DNA of 64,000 nucleotides from Phialophora verrucosa (taxonomy: Eukaryota; Ascomycota; Eurotiomycetes; Chaetothyriales; Herpotrichiellaceae). Both the position numbers and the translations under genes were made by a program. The stretch covers positions 3,451,923 to 3,515,922 of the forward strand of contig MSED01000002.1 in the NCBI GenBank assembly GCA_002099365.1, given 5' to 3'. This document shows, one piece after another, positions 51,509-62,110 of the stretch. Below the pieces are notes generated by a model. That model was not told the DNA's origin. It made no database searches and saw only the letters and a list, made by a program, of their open reading frames with translations. The stretch's first letter is position 1. Every line of letters starts with the position of its first letter.

Positions 51509-52287
51509 CTTGATATGCTTTCAACTATAGGCTCAAGCCTTTACAATCTGAATGAGAATTGCCGTTCGCTGATAATTCACGCCTTGGTTTGAAGATCTCG
51601 TCCCTGGTACGAAAGACTGGAATATACAGACACGAGGGGTTCGAAGGACATTATAGCTTATCCACGGTACGGAGAGAGGAGAATGTGACGCGGAGCCGGA
51701 TGACATCTTTCGTCGCTACAGCTCCACACCCGGGGCATCCTTCGTACATCAGGAAAGCAGGTCTCGGTTCGGGTAAACGTACTTCGTACGTGTGAGATGA
51801 ACAAATACTTTTGATTCGCAGAGCAGTCTATCCCTACTGTCCAACCCAGGGGTTTGAAGTGGGCGGGTCTATCAACGATTATTGATGAGAAAGCGACATC
51901 GTACCGGCTCGAACCGGCTCCAAGGCCGAGCTCGAAAAGATCTCTAGCAACTTATTGCGGTAGACATCTTTCGTGCTGAAAATATTCTCGGCGTATGCAT
52001 TGCCAACAGCCGCTCAGAAACAACGGCAGCGTCGGCGTGAGTTGTCACTTGGTCCTTTGCCGTCTCTGCCCTGTCTATTTCCGTTGTCAAACCATCCATC
52101 CCGGTCTATACCAAACGCCATGATGCCGCATGATCTCCTTCTCCCTCGAAGGGTGGAACAATATGCATCAATCATCAATCTTCATTCAAAGGCGTTGCCT
52201 CTTCCACCGTATGCAAAAGGTGTTCGACGGACAGCCATCGCCATGCATAAGAAAAGCAAAAAGCGGATTGACACTGGACTTGAGTGC
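51509..52287. other. Intergenic region between cupin promoter and arb1 3' end
   Basis: 779 bp. It should contain the cupin gene's promoter. A plus-strand open stretch within 51973-52428 runs antisense into the arb1 end and has no recognised domain. Confidence 0.4.
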
Positions 52288-54294
52288 TTAGACCTGACCC
52301 ATCGAGACCATCTTCTTCCGCAAGTAGTTCTTGTACTCGCCGATGCTGCCATCCCATCGTCGGACTGTCTTGTTTTCGCATACCATGATGTCCTTGGCAA
52401 TCTTGTCAAGCAATCTGGAAAGTGTTAGGTTGGATGCTTGGAAAGTGTAAGGACATAAATACATACCTAAAATCGTGAGAAACGACGACAACACCGCCAG
52501 AGAAGGCATTGATTGCATCGGCAAGCGAATCAATGGTGGGAATGTCGAGACCGTTCGTAGGTTCGTCCAGGAGAAGCATGTTGGGACCTTCAATGGCCAG
52601 CAGGGCGAACACAACACGGGATCTCTGACCTTCGGAAAGTGTGCCCATCAAAGCGGTTTGCGCGTCTCCAGAAAGACCATAACGGCCGAGCTGTTGGCGC
52701 CAGTATTGGTAATCTTGCGACGTTGAGGAGTACTTGTCCCGGACGAAGTCCAATGCGGACTTTGTCAAGTCGAGCTGCTCAGCCGAGTGCTGGGAGTAGA
52801 GCCCGAGTTTCAGATGGGTATGTCTGCTCACTGAGCCACTGGTGGGACTGAGTTTACCAGTCATGATTCGCAACAAAGTCGACTTGCCAACACCATTGGG
52901 TCCGACGAGAGCCATTCTGCTGTCCATGTCGACACCCAGGTCTAGGTTCTCGTACAGGTTATCCTCGGGTTTACCGGAGTAACTGAAGGTAACATCGTCA
53001 AAGGACAAAACCGGCGGAGGCAACTTCTCCACGTCGGCGAATCTGAATGTGAAGACACGATCTTGGACAACCGGCTGAATGAAACCATCTGCCTCCATCT
53101 TGTCTAGAATCTTTTGTCTGGACTTCGCTTGTCGGACCAAATTGGCGTAAGTGCCGGCGGAAGCGATGAACTTTTTGATGTGGGCAATTTCTTCTTGTTG
53201 CTTGAGGTATGCCTTTTGTTGATTTGTCTCTTGCTCGGATCTGGTCTTCATGTAGGAGTCGTAGTTACCACCATAGTATATGAGCTTCTTCTGTCTCATA
53301 TCAATCATGTTTGTGCACACGCCGTTCAAGAAGTCCATTGAATGAGAGACGAGGATCAGGGTCTTGTCCCACTTCTTCAGGTATTCTTCCAACCAGACAC
53401 AAGCTTCGAGATCGAGATGGGCCGTCGGGTCGTCGAGCAGGAGGAGGGATGGTTTCACGAAGAGTGCTCTGCCGAGGGCAACACGCATTCTCCATCCACC
53501 AGACATATCCTTCGTCTTCTTATGGATAGTCTTCTTGTTGAATCCCAAACCGGTCAAAATGAGGGAGGCTCGGACTTCGAATGTGCTAGGATCCATGGCC
53601 TCGGAGCGCTACAATTGTCAGTAGATGGTATTAGCGGTGTGCTGAACGGTCTTACCTCGTAAATCTCCATAAGGGAAGGACTTTCTGGGCCTTCCTTTTC
53701 CAGAATCTCTTCCGCCAGATCGTCGAGTCTCTTCACTTCTCTCTCGGCTTCCTTGACGACCCATTCGAGAGCGCCCATATCTGTAGCCGGCGCACCCTCG
53801 TTCAGCAGGTAGATATCGACGTGTTCTGGAAAAGGGAATTCTCGCTTGTCAATGGCTTTGAGGAGTGTAGATTTGCCACAGCCGTTTTCGCCCAGCAAGC
53901 CATATCTTCGGCCGAAGTTGACTTCGATAGTAGAATCTTGAATGAGGACTTTGCCGTGGAAGACTAGGGAGGCGGAGGAGATCTTGACGTCGCGACTTGA
54001 TTCTAGCGAGGCCAGCACACCCGTCGTAACTCGATCCGACAGACCGTGCTTGTCCATTTGCTCTGTCAACTTCTTGATCTTCTCCATCTTACCCGCGTCA
54101 GTGGCAGGAGCGTCCTCCTCATCTTCGTCGAGCATAGGAGGCCCATCGTCACCGGCAACCGAAGAGGCTTTTGAGCCATTTGTGGAGGCATTCTTGGAGT
54201 TGGCTTTGGAGGACAACTTCGAAGCGGCGGTCTTCTTTTCAGGCTTGTCGGCCTTTTTAGCCATGCGGGCGGCTTTGGAGGCGGACACCGGCAT
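52288..54294 (-). CDS. arb1: ABC-F ATPase Arb1 (ribosome biogenesis)
   Basis: Complement of join(52288..52414, 52467..53608, 53656..54294), 635 residues with two short introns (52 and 47 nt). Arb1/ABCF2 shuttles between nucleus and cytoplasm and helps 40S and 60S ribosome formation. A Lys-rich N-terminal extension precedes two ATPase cassettes. Walker A motifs are GENGCGKST and GPNGVGKST; the signatures are DMSGGWRMR and LSEGQRSRV; the Walker B-type motifs are LLLLDDPTAHLD and MLLLDEPTNGLD. No membrane domain exists, as expected for ABC-F. The second signature reads LSEGQ, as is usual in this family. The start MPVSASKAARMAKK at 54294 matches the family's basic N-terminus. Confidence 0.95.
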
Positions 54295-57200
54295 GTTGAA
54301 CAGTGTAGGAGAATTGGGTTGAAAGCGGTCTGATGAGAGAGGTGTTTGCGGGGCTGAGATTGTCACCGATCGACAGATGGAACGCGGCCTGCACGTTCGA
54401 TGAATTGTGCAGCACAGAGGGCAGTGTAGGCTCCAGATTAGAAATTGTCAGGAGGCAGAATTGATGGAAAATCCCACTGGAAGGAGAAGAAGTAGATGCC
54501 TCGACAGAGGGGTCGGTTGGCAAAAGGCTAGCAGCGCATTTTGGAAAATTTGGGCCACTGTATCGCCCCGCCAATGGAATAAAAGCACAAACGAATCCGA
54601 CGTCATACGCGCCAAGGCAGCAACGGTGCCCGCACCTATTTCTCTCAGGGACTTATTCTAACCCCCGCCTCAACAACAGAGGTGGATATCCACGCAGGGG
54701 TAGTCGCGACAGCGAGCTCTAAGAACAAGCCAACGCCAACACAGTGGCGCATACAGGTGATGGATGGTGTTGACGTGGATCCGATTTGTTGCGCCACTGC
54801 TGAGAGCACATCGTAACCGGAAGCCCGGTCAACAGACTTGACCAGATGAAAGTGAGGGCTGCGGATGATCCTGGTTACCGCCGCGAGAATATGCTGTTCT
54901 TATTGCGTCGGATAGGGTATTGGAACGAAGCGAACGCCTGATATCAGGGGACCACGAGAGATGCTAACAATACAATATCATGTTGGATGTTGCCACAAAT
55001 GTGTATGCACCGATGAGGTGTTCAGTTCTCAATCATTGCATTTCAATCTATATTGAGAGATCCCAGAGGGATGTTGAAGCCATCCCGGTTGTCTACGATG
55101 CTAGCATTTGATTCGTTGTTTATTGCGCTTCGGGGTACCTGTTCGTATCGTCGAATGGATCGACCATAAATGAACGGATATCCCCTTCGAAACATTGCAG
55201 GCCAAGTTATGCCACGTTTCCGTCATGGTAAGATGGTCTTCGGAACACGTCGACGGTTTCTGGTAATAACTGTGTGCAGGTTTCGGGTGGGTGGCTCAAG
55301 CCGAAAGCTTCCTCCAACCAATGGTAGAGATATTGTCCTAGAGGATAAACGCGCTTCCGCTAGGAAGAAAGGTTGGTTGCCGGTCTTCAGAAGAGTCTCT
55401 GGCCTGAAGACCCATGGATGCGTGCAACTCTGCGGAATCGCCGTCCACCTGCGCGCTCCCCAAGACATGCGAGATCGAAGGCACAATCCGCAGCGACTCA
55501 AGTCTGGGAAAACGCGTAAGCTGAATTGCTTCACTCGTGTCCGTTAGCCAACCCCATGCCGATCTTACTTCGGTATAGGGACCAAACGTAGACAAAACGA
55601 GGTCTGTCACGCCTAAATTATTCGTATTGTCATTCGGCAAGCAGGGAAGCCAGAACATCATACCGTTGTAAAGTGCTCGTCAAGCTTCGCTTGCAGCTGG
55701 GCCGATGACAAGGTCTTGCCAGATCTCGTTGTATGCACCAGGACTTTTGACATTGTCTCTCCGTATCTGCTCGATCACAGTTCCACCTTCTCATTCCCTC
55801 CAAACTCAACGATGTTAATATGGTCTCAAGGTGGCGAATCAGCGGGTGATCGAATGTATCTTGAGCTCATACCCCCTGATCCCGTTGTGTATGCCGCCAC
55901 AACACCGAGGGCTTACTCTCCACAAACTTCCACGAGGCTGCTGCCGTCATTAGGAGGAACTCGGCAGCATCATTCGGAGGTCTTCCAGTGCGGTTCGATA
56001 CGGTAGGAGGGAAGGTATGTTACCCGGTAACTATGGCACGTATAGAAGGGCTGGCCGTCAACGTCGACAGGAGGGCCCGGAGGGTCAGAGGCCTAAGTAC
56101 AAGGACTTGACTCGGGATGAAAACTGCCAGCGCGAGCTTGATAGAGTGAGTACTTGGATTGATCGCAAGACTGTTACAGAACATTTAGCAGAGTGCTACA
56201 ACGGTATCAAACCGACCCTTGTTCAACCGAGAGCTGTTGTTGATAGTGATGAGCATTGCAACACGGTTCTCGATCGATTGCATGTCGACTATACCTCATG
56301 GCACGCTCAGAACGCGGACCGGCTCTACTGAGGTCGAGGCGTGAAGGGGACAACTTTGTGGCTGGCGTTCTGGCAAAAAACGTTCAGAGCGCGAATATGG
56401 ACTAACCACAATTGTCGTTCTTGGCAAATCGCCGCGTGTTCAATGAAGATGGCTTCAACAAGATCCTTCTCCCGTCACCAAACAAGGTACACATGGCCTG
56501 AGCTATTGTATTACATCTGTCGGCATGGATGTTCCATGCCTTTGCCTTCGGTAGTCCGGCGCGAGCGACCAACTTCCTGGACCGACAGATTGAAAGGGCG
56601 CCTGCATGGCCTTCACATGGAACCCAGGCACTGGGAGCCGGCTACGACTACGTCTGTCAATTGTGAGACAACGTTTGTGCAACGAAGCCTTCAGCCATGG
56701 AAATATCCGCTGCCCCGTCGCTCCAGCAACAAAACCAAAACCCAGGATTGCCTGAGCAGCATCGTCCTGGGATCTAACGGCGCGATTCCGAGATGATCGA
56801 CTCCGGCCGCCAGTGTAGGCACTCAATCGACTCACCAGAAATGGATAGACTATTTGGCAGAATTTGCATCGTGCTGCGGATCTTTTCGGATATGGGACCA
56901 TGCCGTTTATGACTTGTCAGCCCTATATTCACCTGGGTCGGAAGAAGCATGCAACACGACATGACAATCAAGCCCGCAGCTCCGTTGCACCAATGTCTTG
57001 CTTTCGCACTCATTCCGCCCCCCGAGCGCTGGCAATTCCGGTGTATACCCACCGCTCGCAAGAGGAACATTCGAAATTGCTCTGAATCAGTCTCAGGAAC
57101 TCGAGGTCGATCAACAATCGCTTTGCGAATAATGATCGAATCGCAGCTGCGTCGAGCCCGCCTTCGGAGTCGATGGGAGGAGTCATTGGACCCTCCACAA

Positions 57201-58349
57201 CGCGGCCAGTCGCAGGTGCATTACCAGATGTTGGTCTCGGAATCGTGCATCAAAGTATGGTTCAGTGAATGAATACTACGTCACTTGCTACAGAGGCGTT
57301 GGTACAATGATACGGATGTCTCACTCCGGCAATGTCGTCGCTTTGGCACTTTCGAAGAATACCCATCGAATGAGTGCCACGCCTGTCAACGAGCGGTGGC
57401 TTTCACTGGAGATTGCAGTGCACCGGGGCCGACATCCGAAATGAAAGGGATTGGGAACTCGTTGCGAACCAGAACTTTCCAGTCTGCACAACCAGTTGAA
57501 CCCTTCCCGACTTGAGTCGAATAGACCTTTTTGGGCCCAACCGATTTCGAAATCGTAAAGCGAAGGCAGCCAACCGGAACCTTGCAGAACTGCAGTTGTC
57601 GATCATGCCTGCCTTCCAGCCTTCTGTTTGCTTACTGGCCCCGGTGTGCCCCGTCCAAAATTGGGAGGCGATACGGTCTCCGCCCTCACCGTAGGGTTTA
57701 CCATAAGGCATTGGAGCTTGCAGTGTTCGTGGAAAGCATTTACTGGTTGCGATCAATGAGAATGGTCAATTCTAGAAGCTAGATTCTTGGTTGGGGATCC
57801 ATATGTCCTGGCCAACACGACATGAAGTGAGATGACCGCAGACACGCCATCATGGTGATGGTTGCAGGACTAGCTATGGTGCACGCGATGTCGATCACAC
57901 ATAACATCGATCTCCCCTGTTCTTCAACTGTCTGCATACACAGTATTGGCCCTTTTTCCAATCGCTCATGCAACCGACGATCTCCAGTCTCGCATTCTTG
58001 CCGGGAGAGTTAGTACGAGGCGGTCAACATAACACAGGCAGGCAACAAAACTGCAGGAACCTTGAATATGTTCTGGTCCGATCAGCAACAACATGCATGT
58101 TGTGTCCCCAGCCTTCATTCTCGTCAGATTTGCTCGTACCGAACTCCTCGACGTATCGAAATCGAAGAGCCAGGCCTGAACCACCGTGTGTTCCTCCTCC
58201 CACTCTGGAAGAAAAACCGCTCCTGCGTCAAATCTATAAAGATCGAGGACTTGCCCGACCATGAAGCTCCCCCAACAGGCCTCGACAGGATTCAGTCCGT
58301 CTTCCATTCGTTTGAGATCATTCACAAAAGAGTCTTCTCATACATCACC
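54295..58349. other. Gene-poor 4-kb region
   Basis: The 5' part must hold the arb1 promoter and the 3' end the promoter of the adhesin-like gene. In between there are only short or medium open frames on both strands. Examples are a minus-strand fragment near 55340-55661 with a weak RFPRLESL pattern like that of F-box/LRR proteins, and plus-strand frames at 56017-56331 and 56341-56796. None can be assigned. I think it is either decayed sequence or genes too divergent to recognise. Composition is normal, unlike the AT-rich block to the right. Confidence 0.45.
58235..58240 (+). promoter_or_regulatory. TATA box of the adhesin-like gene
   Basis: TATAAA lies 115 bp upstream of the ATG at 58350, a suitable core-promoter position. 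Confidence 0.45.
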
Positions 58350-59640
58350 ATGTATTCCAGCCTTGTCCGGTCGGCCCTCTTGGCCAGCTCTGCTTTGAGG
58401 TTTGTTACAGCCCCTTGTTCCCTACACATTCGCTGATCAGTTCTACCAGCTTCCTTGCCGCTGCCAACCCGGTGGTCCGCCGAGATACTTCGTCTGTCTG
58501 GAGCGACTGGGGATACGGAACCACCGCGGGAAGTACACCGGTCAACGGGGTTACAGGATGTTCAACCGCTACGACTACTTTGACAATCACGGCTCCTGGT
58601 CAATCCTCCTGCCCGGTCCTACCACCTCCAACAACAATCACCAGATGTGACAACACTACGCCCGTGAATGGTAAGCCTATTCTTGAATTGCACAAGCCTT
58701 CAATACCGCTGCAGTGTTGACAAGAGGCTGACGACAATATCTAGGTGTCACTGGATGCTCAAGCGGTCAAATCGCCACAGTCACAATCACAACCGGGGGA
58801 AATGCCCCTCCAACGACTGTGACCGTATCGACTTGCCAGACAACTCCTGTTGGACCAGGAGGTGGAACTTCCTGCCCGAACGCCCCTTCTACCATCACTG
58901 TCTCGAATACAAGGCCTTGCAGCCCGGTCACAACCACTGTGACTCGAGACCAGAGCTGCCCAACACCTCCATCAGGCATCACCGAGACGGAGACCAGGAC
59001 TGTTACCGTCCCTTCTAGTTGTCCAAACACTTCGCCTGTCGGCCCATGCCCGTGAGTTACGCCACAGTCACATGCTCTCCCTGCATGCTAATACTTGGAC
59101 AGGACGTCGACTGTTGTGAGCACTTCCATCATTACCACGACCGTCGGTGGTCAGGCTTCAACAATCACGAGAACCGTGACGGAAACTTCCATCTCGTCGG
59201 TCCCCGGCCAGACAAGCACTGTGACATCTACCATTCCCGGCCCGGTCGAGGTTAGGACTACTACAGTCTATTCTACGATTGCCGGTCCTACATCTACAGT
59301 TGTATCTACTGTGGTCCGTACAGTAACTGAAGGCGGCCCCGTTGCCACCACCACTGTCACACAGCAAGGGCCAACAGTCATTCGGACCGTCACAGTCACA
59401 GATGACTCACCGGCTCGGACAGTTACATCCGTTGTAACCACCACTCAGCCATGCTCCGGGCAAATCACAACTGTTACTGCGCCCGCCACTACTGTTATCA
59501 GCACAGCCACGGTCACAGGACGATGTACAGATACTGGCCCAGGGAACACTTCAAGCTGCTCGGGTGCAACAGCCACTGTCACGACCACCGTTTCTGTGAC
59601 TGCATCTGCGAGTTGGTCGGACTGGACAAGGCAATGGTAA
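58350..59640 (+). CDS. Secreted Thr-rich adhesin-like cell-wall protein
   Basis: join(58350..58399, 58450..58670, 58745..59051, 59103..59640), 371 residues; three short introns of 50, 74 and 51 nt, all GT-AG. The N-terminus is a signal peptide (hydrophobic run in MYSSLVRSALLASSALS and FLAAA) followed by a possible Kex2 site (VVRR). The mature chain is very rich in Thr, Val, Ser and Pro, with repeats of the TTVT and STVVST type and regularly spaced Cys pairs. This is typical of heavily O-glycosylated fungal surface proteins. The tetrapeptide WSDW occurs near both ends (about residue 37 and the C-terminus). There is no hydrophobic GPI tail at the stop codon, so wall anchoring would need another mechanism or a missed 3' exon. 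Function is unknown; adhesion is inferred. Confidence 0.75.
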
Positions 59641-60030
59641 TGTTGATGATGGAATACAACAAGTGGCATACAGTCCACATTGGAATAGGATGTGAAGGAC
59701 AACCTTGCTCATGACATGATCCCACCACTGTCACTCCTTCTGTCAAGTAGCAAAAACAAATTAGAGTATATACAGTACTAGTCTTCTCTATTGCTTCTAC
59801 GAAGGCTACGTACAACTGTGCTAGGGCACATAAACCGCGTATAGAGAATAATTAGCAGGCTACGCGCATCATGTGGCGACCGACGCTCCTGGTGGGTATT
59901 TCCATACAGGTACAGCATACCCCTTTCGAAGATATCGATGGCGACGGGTTAGCGGTCTTAACGCGAAGATGTAGAGGGATTAACTATCGACCTTTACGTA
60001 TTAGGAGGAGGACCGAGTTGACTTAATACT
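59641..60030. other. Transition into the AT-rich block
   Basis: 390 bp of mostly normal composition after the adhesin-like gene. Past about 60,030 TG and CA dinucleotides almost disappear. No gene was seen. Confidence 0.45.
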
Positions 60031-60274
60031 GAAAATAGATATTATATATAACACGAGATATTCGAGGAATAAGGGAATAAGGTTAAAAATAAAGATTCCC
60101 GCCCTTAAGTTAAGTTTAATAGTAGTATAATATTATTAATATTATAAGAATTAATTTTATATATAAAGTATAAATAATAATTTAAAATATCTTATATATA
60201 ATATAACTTTTATTAATTTAAAAAGCTTAAATAAAATTTTAAAAGATAGAATAATAATATTTAATAAAAAAATA

Positions 60275-60373
60275 TTATATTATAAAAATTTTAATAATAT
60301 TTTAAAACCTTTAATAATTAAATTATTATTATATTATAAAAATTTTAATAATATTTTAAAACCTTTAATAATT
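60275..60373. repeat. Direct repeat of about 45 bp with 54-bp period
   Basis: Two copies of an AT-rich unit at 60275-60319 and 60329-60373 match over their full length, including the central TTTTAAAACCTTTAATAATT. It lies at the left part of the AT-rich block. In such a low-complexity region chance similarity is higher, but 45 matching positions with an internal GC pair (CC) suggest a true tandem duplication. Confidence 0.6.
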
Positions 60374-61600
60374 TAATAAAAGATTTATTAAATTATTATT
60401 ATATATATAATATAAATTTTATTAATTTTAAGAGATTTTTAAAGTTTTAAAAATAATATAATATTTATTTAATAAAAAATTATAATATAAAAATTTTAAT
60501 AAATTATAAGTTTAAAATTATAATTATTTAATTATAATTATAAATAATAAAAGTTATAAGTTTAAATATATAAAAAGTCTTTTAGTAATATTCTATAAGT
60601 ATTAAAACTATATTATAGTAACTATATATAATAGTATAAAATATAATAAATTATATTATATAAAGTAAAAATTTCTTAATTATTTAAAAGAATTTATAAT
60701 TAAAGAGAAGTATAGCTATTATAAGTTAGCCCTATAGGTATAGTTCTATTATATAGTGTATTAAGGATAAAGAGGTAGTGCCTACTGCTATACGATCCTC
60801 TACTTAAAGGTAATAAAGCCTTACCCTAGTTTATTAGTGCCTTTAATAAGAATATTTACTTAAGAATATTTAGACTATAGTAACGCGAGTAAATCTATAC
60901 GTGGTAAGATAATTAGATAGATAACTAAACGATGATATAATATTATAAACGACTAAGGACCGACTAGATATTATAGGTTAGCCTATATACGACCCCGGGA
61001 TCAGGATAGGAAGGAAGGAAAGCTAAATAACTAGCCTCGTTAGTAAAGCTAAGGAAAGTTATATAGGGGTATATAACCTCCGGAAAAGGTAACTACTAGT
61101 ATAGTAATATATTAGTATAATAATATAGCTAGTATACTAATATATTAATATACCGGTAAAACAGTAATAACCGGACTCTTATATAGTAACGGACCGGCCC
61201 TCTTTAAGGAACGGTTTATAGTTAATATTAGTTATACTCTAACCTCTATCTTTAAGCCTTAAGAGTATTATTCTACTTTATATTATTATAAGTAATTATA
61301 TACTTTTATTTTTAACTAGTATTATATTACTACTCCTTTAGTAAGAGAAACTTCTTAAACTATAGTATTATCTTATATAGAGCGATTTATAATATATTAA
61401 TTACTTATCTTAATAAATAATAATAAGGGATAAGTAATAGTTCCTAATTAAAGTTACTAGAAGTTAATTATTTAACTATAGGAAGCCTTAGAAATCTTTC
61501 TACTATTAGCCTATCTAATAGGACTAGAGTTAATAATAGAAAGGATATACTTAAGGTTAACCTATTTAATAGACGTTATAGCTAGTTTAATACCTTCTTA

Positions 61601-62110
61601 ATTTAGTTTAAGCTTATATTTAAACTTAATTTAGCTAAGTTTAAAGATAAATCTAGTAAGGTTATATATACTATAATATATCTTAAAGGACTAATATTTA
61701 TATAGTTTAAATCTATTATAAAGAGATATATAAATAATAATAAATTAAATATTAATATATTAATTTACTTTAAATATTTTACGGAGTTTAAGAACTATAT
61801 TTATAAAGTCTTTAGAGCTATTAATAATAAATATATAGTAGTTTATATAATTTATATTTTTAAATAAAGGGGATCCGCTATAGCTTATTACTTTAAGTTT
61901 AATTAAATTACTAAAAAGCTAAACTAAAAGGATAAGGATATATTTACTTAAATCTTTTATAATAGGCTTAAGAAGTAAGTCCGCTAAGAGATAATAAATT
62001 TATCTATTAACTATAAGTAGATAGTAAATAAAGCGATTAAGATTAATAATTAACTATATAAGCTACGACTAGAACGAAATAAGCGCTGTAATATAGTCGA
62101 ATACACCTAG
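61601..62110 (+). mobile_element. Decayed Ty3/gypsy retrotransposon gag region
   Basis: Read in one frame on the plus strand, this stretch keeps the residue pattern of a Ty3/gypsy gag. There is a region with K-x-L-x-F-K-L-N then K-x-L-Y-x-x-x-Y-L-K-G, later F-x-x-F-K-x-x-x-x-K-V-F, then R-G-S-A-x-x-Y, and a final R-L-x-x-R. Many codons for Gln and Trp now read as TAA or TAG, just as RIP on CAA, CAG and TGG would produce. Downstream (about 62145-62160) the pattern D-P-I-D-L-D is seen, and at about 62359-62401 a weak zinc-knuckle-like remnant. The element is dead, and I could not define its LTRs or pol with confidence. Confidence 0.72.

Noticed and set aside
56017..56796. Two plus-strand frames in the gene-poor region
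   Set aside because: No motif, no splice logic connecting them, and no family resemblance.
57966..58325. 119-codon minus-strand frame upstream of the adhesin-like gene
   Set aside because: It has no ATG at its beginning, no recognised content, and overlaps the likely promoter of the adhesin-like gene.
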